Assembly: GCF_001875665.1 (NCBI RefSeq)
Contig: NZ_MLAL01000045.1
Coordinates: 1-64,000 of the forward strand
Source: Corynebacterium sp. NML130628
GTDB taxonomy: Bacteria > Actinomycetota > Actinomycetes > Mycobacteriales > Mycobacteriaceae
Direction of reading: 5' to 3'
Length of the DNA stretch: 64,000 nucleotides
Below, piece by piece: positions 63,029-64,000 of this stretch (position 1 is the first letter of the stretch; the number at the start of each line of letters is the position of its first letter). The notes under the pieces were generated by a model, which was not told where the DNA came from, did not search any database, and saw only the letters and a program-made list of their open reading frames with translations. A program made the position numbers and the translations under genes.

Positions 63029-64000
63029 CGCCAATCGCCGCCCCAACGCCCAGCGCCTTGCCTGATGCAGAGGCGCTGTTCGCCGGGTCCTGGTACGCGC
63101 CCGCGCGCACGTTGATGATCGCGGACTCCGGGACCTCAACCGGCTCGAGCTCCAGCGACTCCTCTGTGGTTGCGGTCCAGGCAGAAACGTAGAGCACCAC
63201 GCGCCAGATGAGGTAGAGCACCACCATCAGCGCAATCACCGGGCCAAAGATCGCGCCGGCCGGGTTGCCCGTCGCTGAACTCACGATCACCGTTGCGAAC
63301 TGTTTCACCAGCTCGAACGCGACCGCGCCGAGCAGCGCGCCCTTCAAGCCGGACTTCACCGGCACCTTGGTGCGCGGCATGTAGGTGACCAGCCACCACA
63401 TCACGAGGAAGTTCGCCAGCACACCGACCGCCAGGCCGACCGCCCACACCACGAGGCGGGCCCCCGGGAAGTCGCCGAGCCCGAAGTGCTCCATCGCCTG
63501 CGAAGTCCACGAGGAGGCACCGATGGCGGTCACACCGAACGCCACGATGAAGAGCAGAATCAAACCGATCAAGCCCAGCAGGTCCGCCATCTTCTTCACG
63601 ACGAAGTTTCCACCATCATTTGCGTCAAGGTTCCACATCGCCGAAATGCCGACTCGCAGGTTGTTCATCCATCCCAAGCCGGACCAAAGTGTTGTGAGCA
63701 AACCGACGCCTGCGACGGCTCCGCGCTGGTCGATCGCTGCCTGCAGCAACTCGTTGACGGTATCGCCGAGTCCCCCTTCGAGGTTCTCAGTGATTTGGTC
63801 CTGCACCTGCTGCATAATGTCCGGGCGCCCGTTCAAAAACATACCGAGCGCCGCGAACAGCAACATCGCCAGCGGGAAGAGCGACAGTACCGAAAAGTAC
63901 GTGATACCTGCCGAAAGCTGGTTGCCGCCCTGCGAGGAGAAACGCTCGTTCATCCGCATCAGGTGGCCAACCGCCGGAGCCTTCTTCGCAATCTCATCCG
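62988..64000 (-). CDS. YihY/BrkB family membrane protein (partial)
   Basis: Polytopic membrane protein cut by the window edge. Visible part includes the family start region HLMRMNERFSSQGGNQLSAG and ITYFSVLSLFPLAMLLFAAL, WSGLGWMNNLRVGISAMWN near the middle and a final helix GVGAAIGAIGVGIVSLLT, about six helices in all. The frame stays open to 64000, so the apparent ATG at 63959 is internal. Family proteins were once thought to be RNase BN; their role in the envelope is unclear. Ends inside dacC. Confidence 0.88.
   Translation of the reverse strand, partial: DEIAKKAPAVGHLMRMNERFSSQGGNQLSAGITYFSVLSLFPLAMLLFAALGMFLNGRPDIMQQVQDQITENLEGGLGDTVNELLQAAIDQRGAVAGVGLLTTLWSGLGWMNNLRVGISAMWNLDANDGGNFVVKKMADLLGLIGLILLFIVAFGVTAIGASSWTSQAMEHFGLGDFPGARLVVWAVGLAVGVLANFLVMWWLVTYMPRTKVPVKSGLKGALLGAVAFELVKQFATVIVSSATGNPAGAIFGPVIALMVVLYLIWRVVLYVSAWTATTEESLELEPVEVPESAIINVRAGAYQDPANSASASGKALGVGAAIGAIGVGIVSLLTRD

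Noticed and set aside
1-64000. tRNA or rRNA genes, CRISPR arrays, insertion sequences, prophage or replication origin
   Set aside because: None of the characteristic structures or repeats was seen anywhere in the window by eye.

Overview
The window is a contiguous piece of the chromosome of a Corynebacterium (Actinobacteria, high GC). The evidence is the gene content and its order: sigH-rshA, aroA-rsgA, secA-hpf-comF-lpqB-mtrB-mtrA-tmk, manA-manB, a WhiB protein, manC-wbbL, an LCP protein, purEK, birA-acyl-CoA carboxylase beta-accE-maf, sseA, accBC, pyc, a prpDBC operon with its regulator, an LpdA-type flavoprotein, upp and NlpC/P60. As far as I know, this order matches one large section of the C. 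glutamicum chromosome read in one direction. I see no rRNA, tRNA, CRISPR array, insertion sequence or prophage.

Layout. 1-6250: an AT-rich leader, the redox-stress sigma factor SigH with its zinc-type anti-sigma factor, a Cys-tRNA deacylase, a SRAP protein, aroA-rsgA and a few small conserved proteins. 6283-15528: a long block on the minus strand for secretion (SecA), ribosome hibernation (HPF), the MtrA-MtrB-LpqB envelope-signalling operon and thymidylate kinase. 15729-24528: cell-envelope sugar supply (ManA, ManB, ManC), the rhamnosyltransferase WbbL and an LCP ligase that joins arabinogalactan to peptidoglycan, with a WhiB regulator between. 24553-29167: a TIGR03089 protein and a sugar ABC importer (binding lipoprotein and two permeases, no ATPase) followed by two tiny membrane proteins. 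29169-35763: purine biosynthesis, an inserted acetolactate decarboxylase, biotin ligase and the acyl-CoA carboxylase genes. 35760-40838: the most irregular stretch, with a Cj0069-family protein, a rhodanese, two very small ORFs, a Fic protein and a gene remnant. 40976-48140: the biotin carboxylase/carrier AccBC, two related acetyltransferases around a trypsin-like protease, and pyruvate carboxylase. 48366-54909: the methylcitrate cycle, its regulator and LpdA. 55001-64000: an M20 hydrolase, upp, a small helical protein paired with NlpC/P60, a TRIC channel, a frameshifted VIT-type transporter, a D,D-carboxypeptidase and a partial YihY protein.

How the parts fit. BirA biotinylates AccBC and Pyc. 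AccBC works with the beta and epsilon subunits to make malonyl-CoA or related products. Pyc and the 2-methylcitrate cycle link propionate and pyruvate metabolism. ManA, ManB and ManC make the mannose donor for envelope glycans, while WbbL, LCP, NlpC/P60 and DacC build and trim the wall under MtrAB-type control.

Most notable signals: (i) tandem repeats of AGTCACA with an exact 9-base period upstream of three unrelated genes (whiB2-like, the sugar-binding lipoprotein and pyc), a candidate regulon motif possibly related to MtrA boxes; (ii) a carboxyltransferase subunit whose oxyanion-hole glycines are replaced; (iii) Fic and RshA homologues that lack a key histidine; (iv) a one-base frameshift in the VIT transporter; (v) a WXG-like protein translationally coupled to a cell-wall hydrolase without a signal peptide; (vi) widespread leaderless promoters, with a -10 box 6-8 bases before the start codon.
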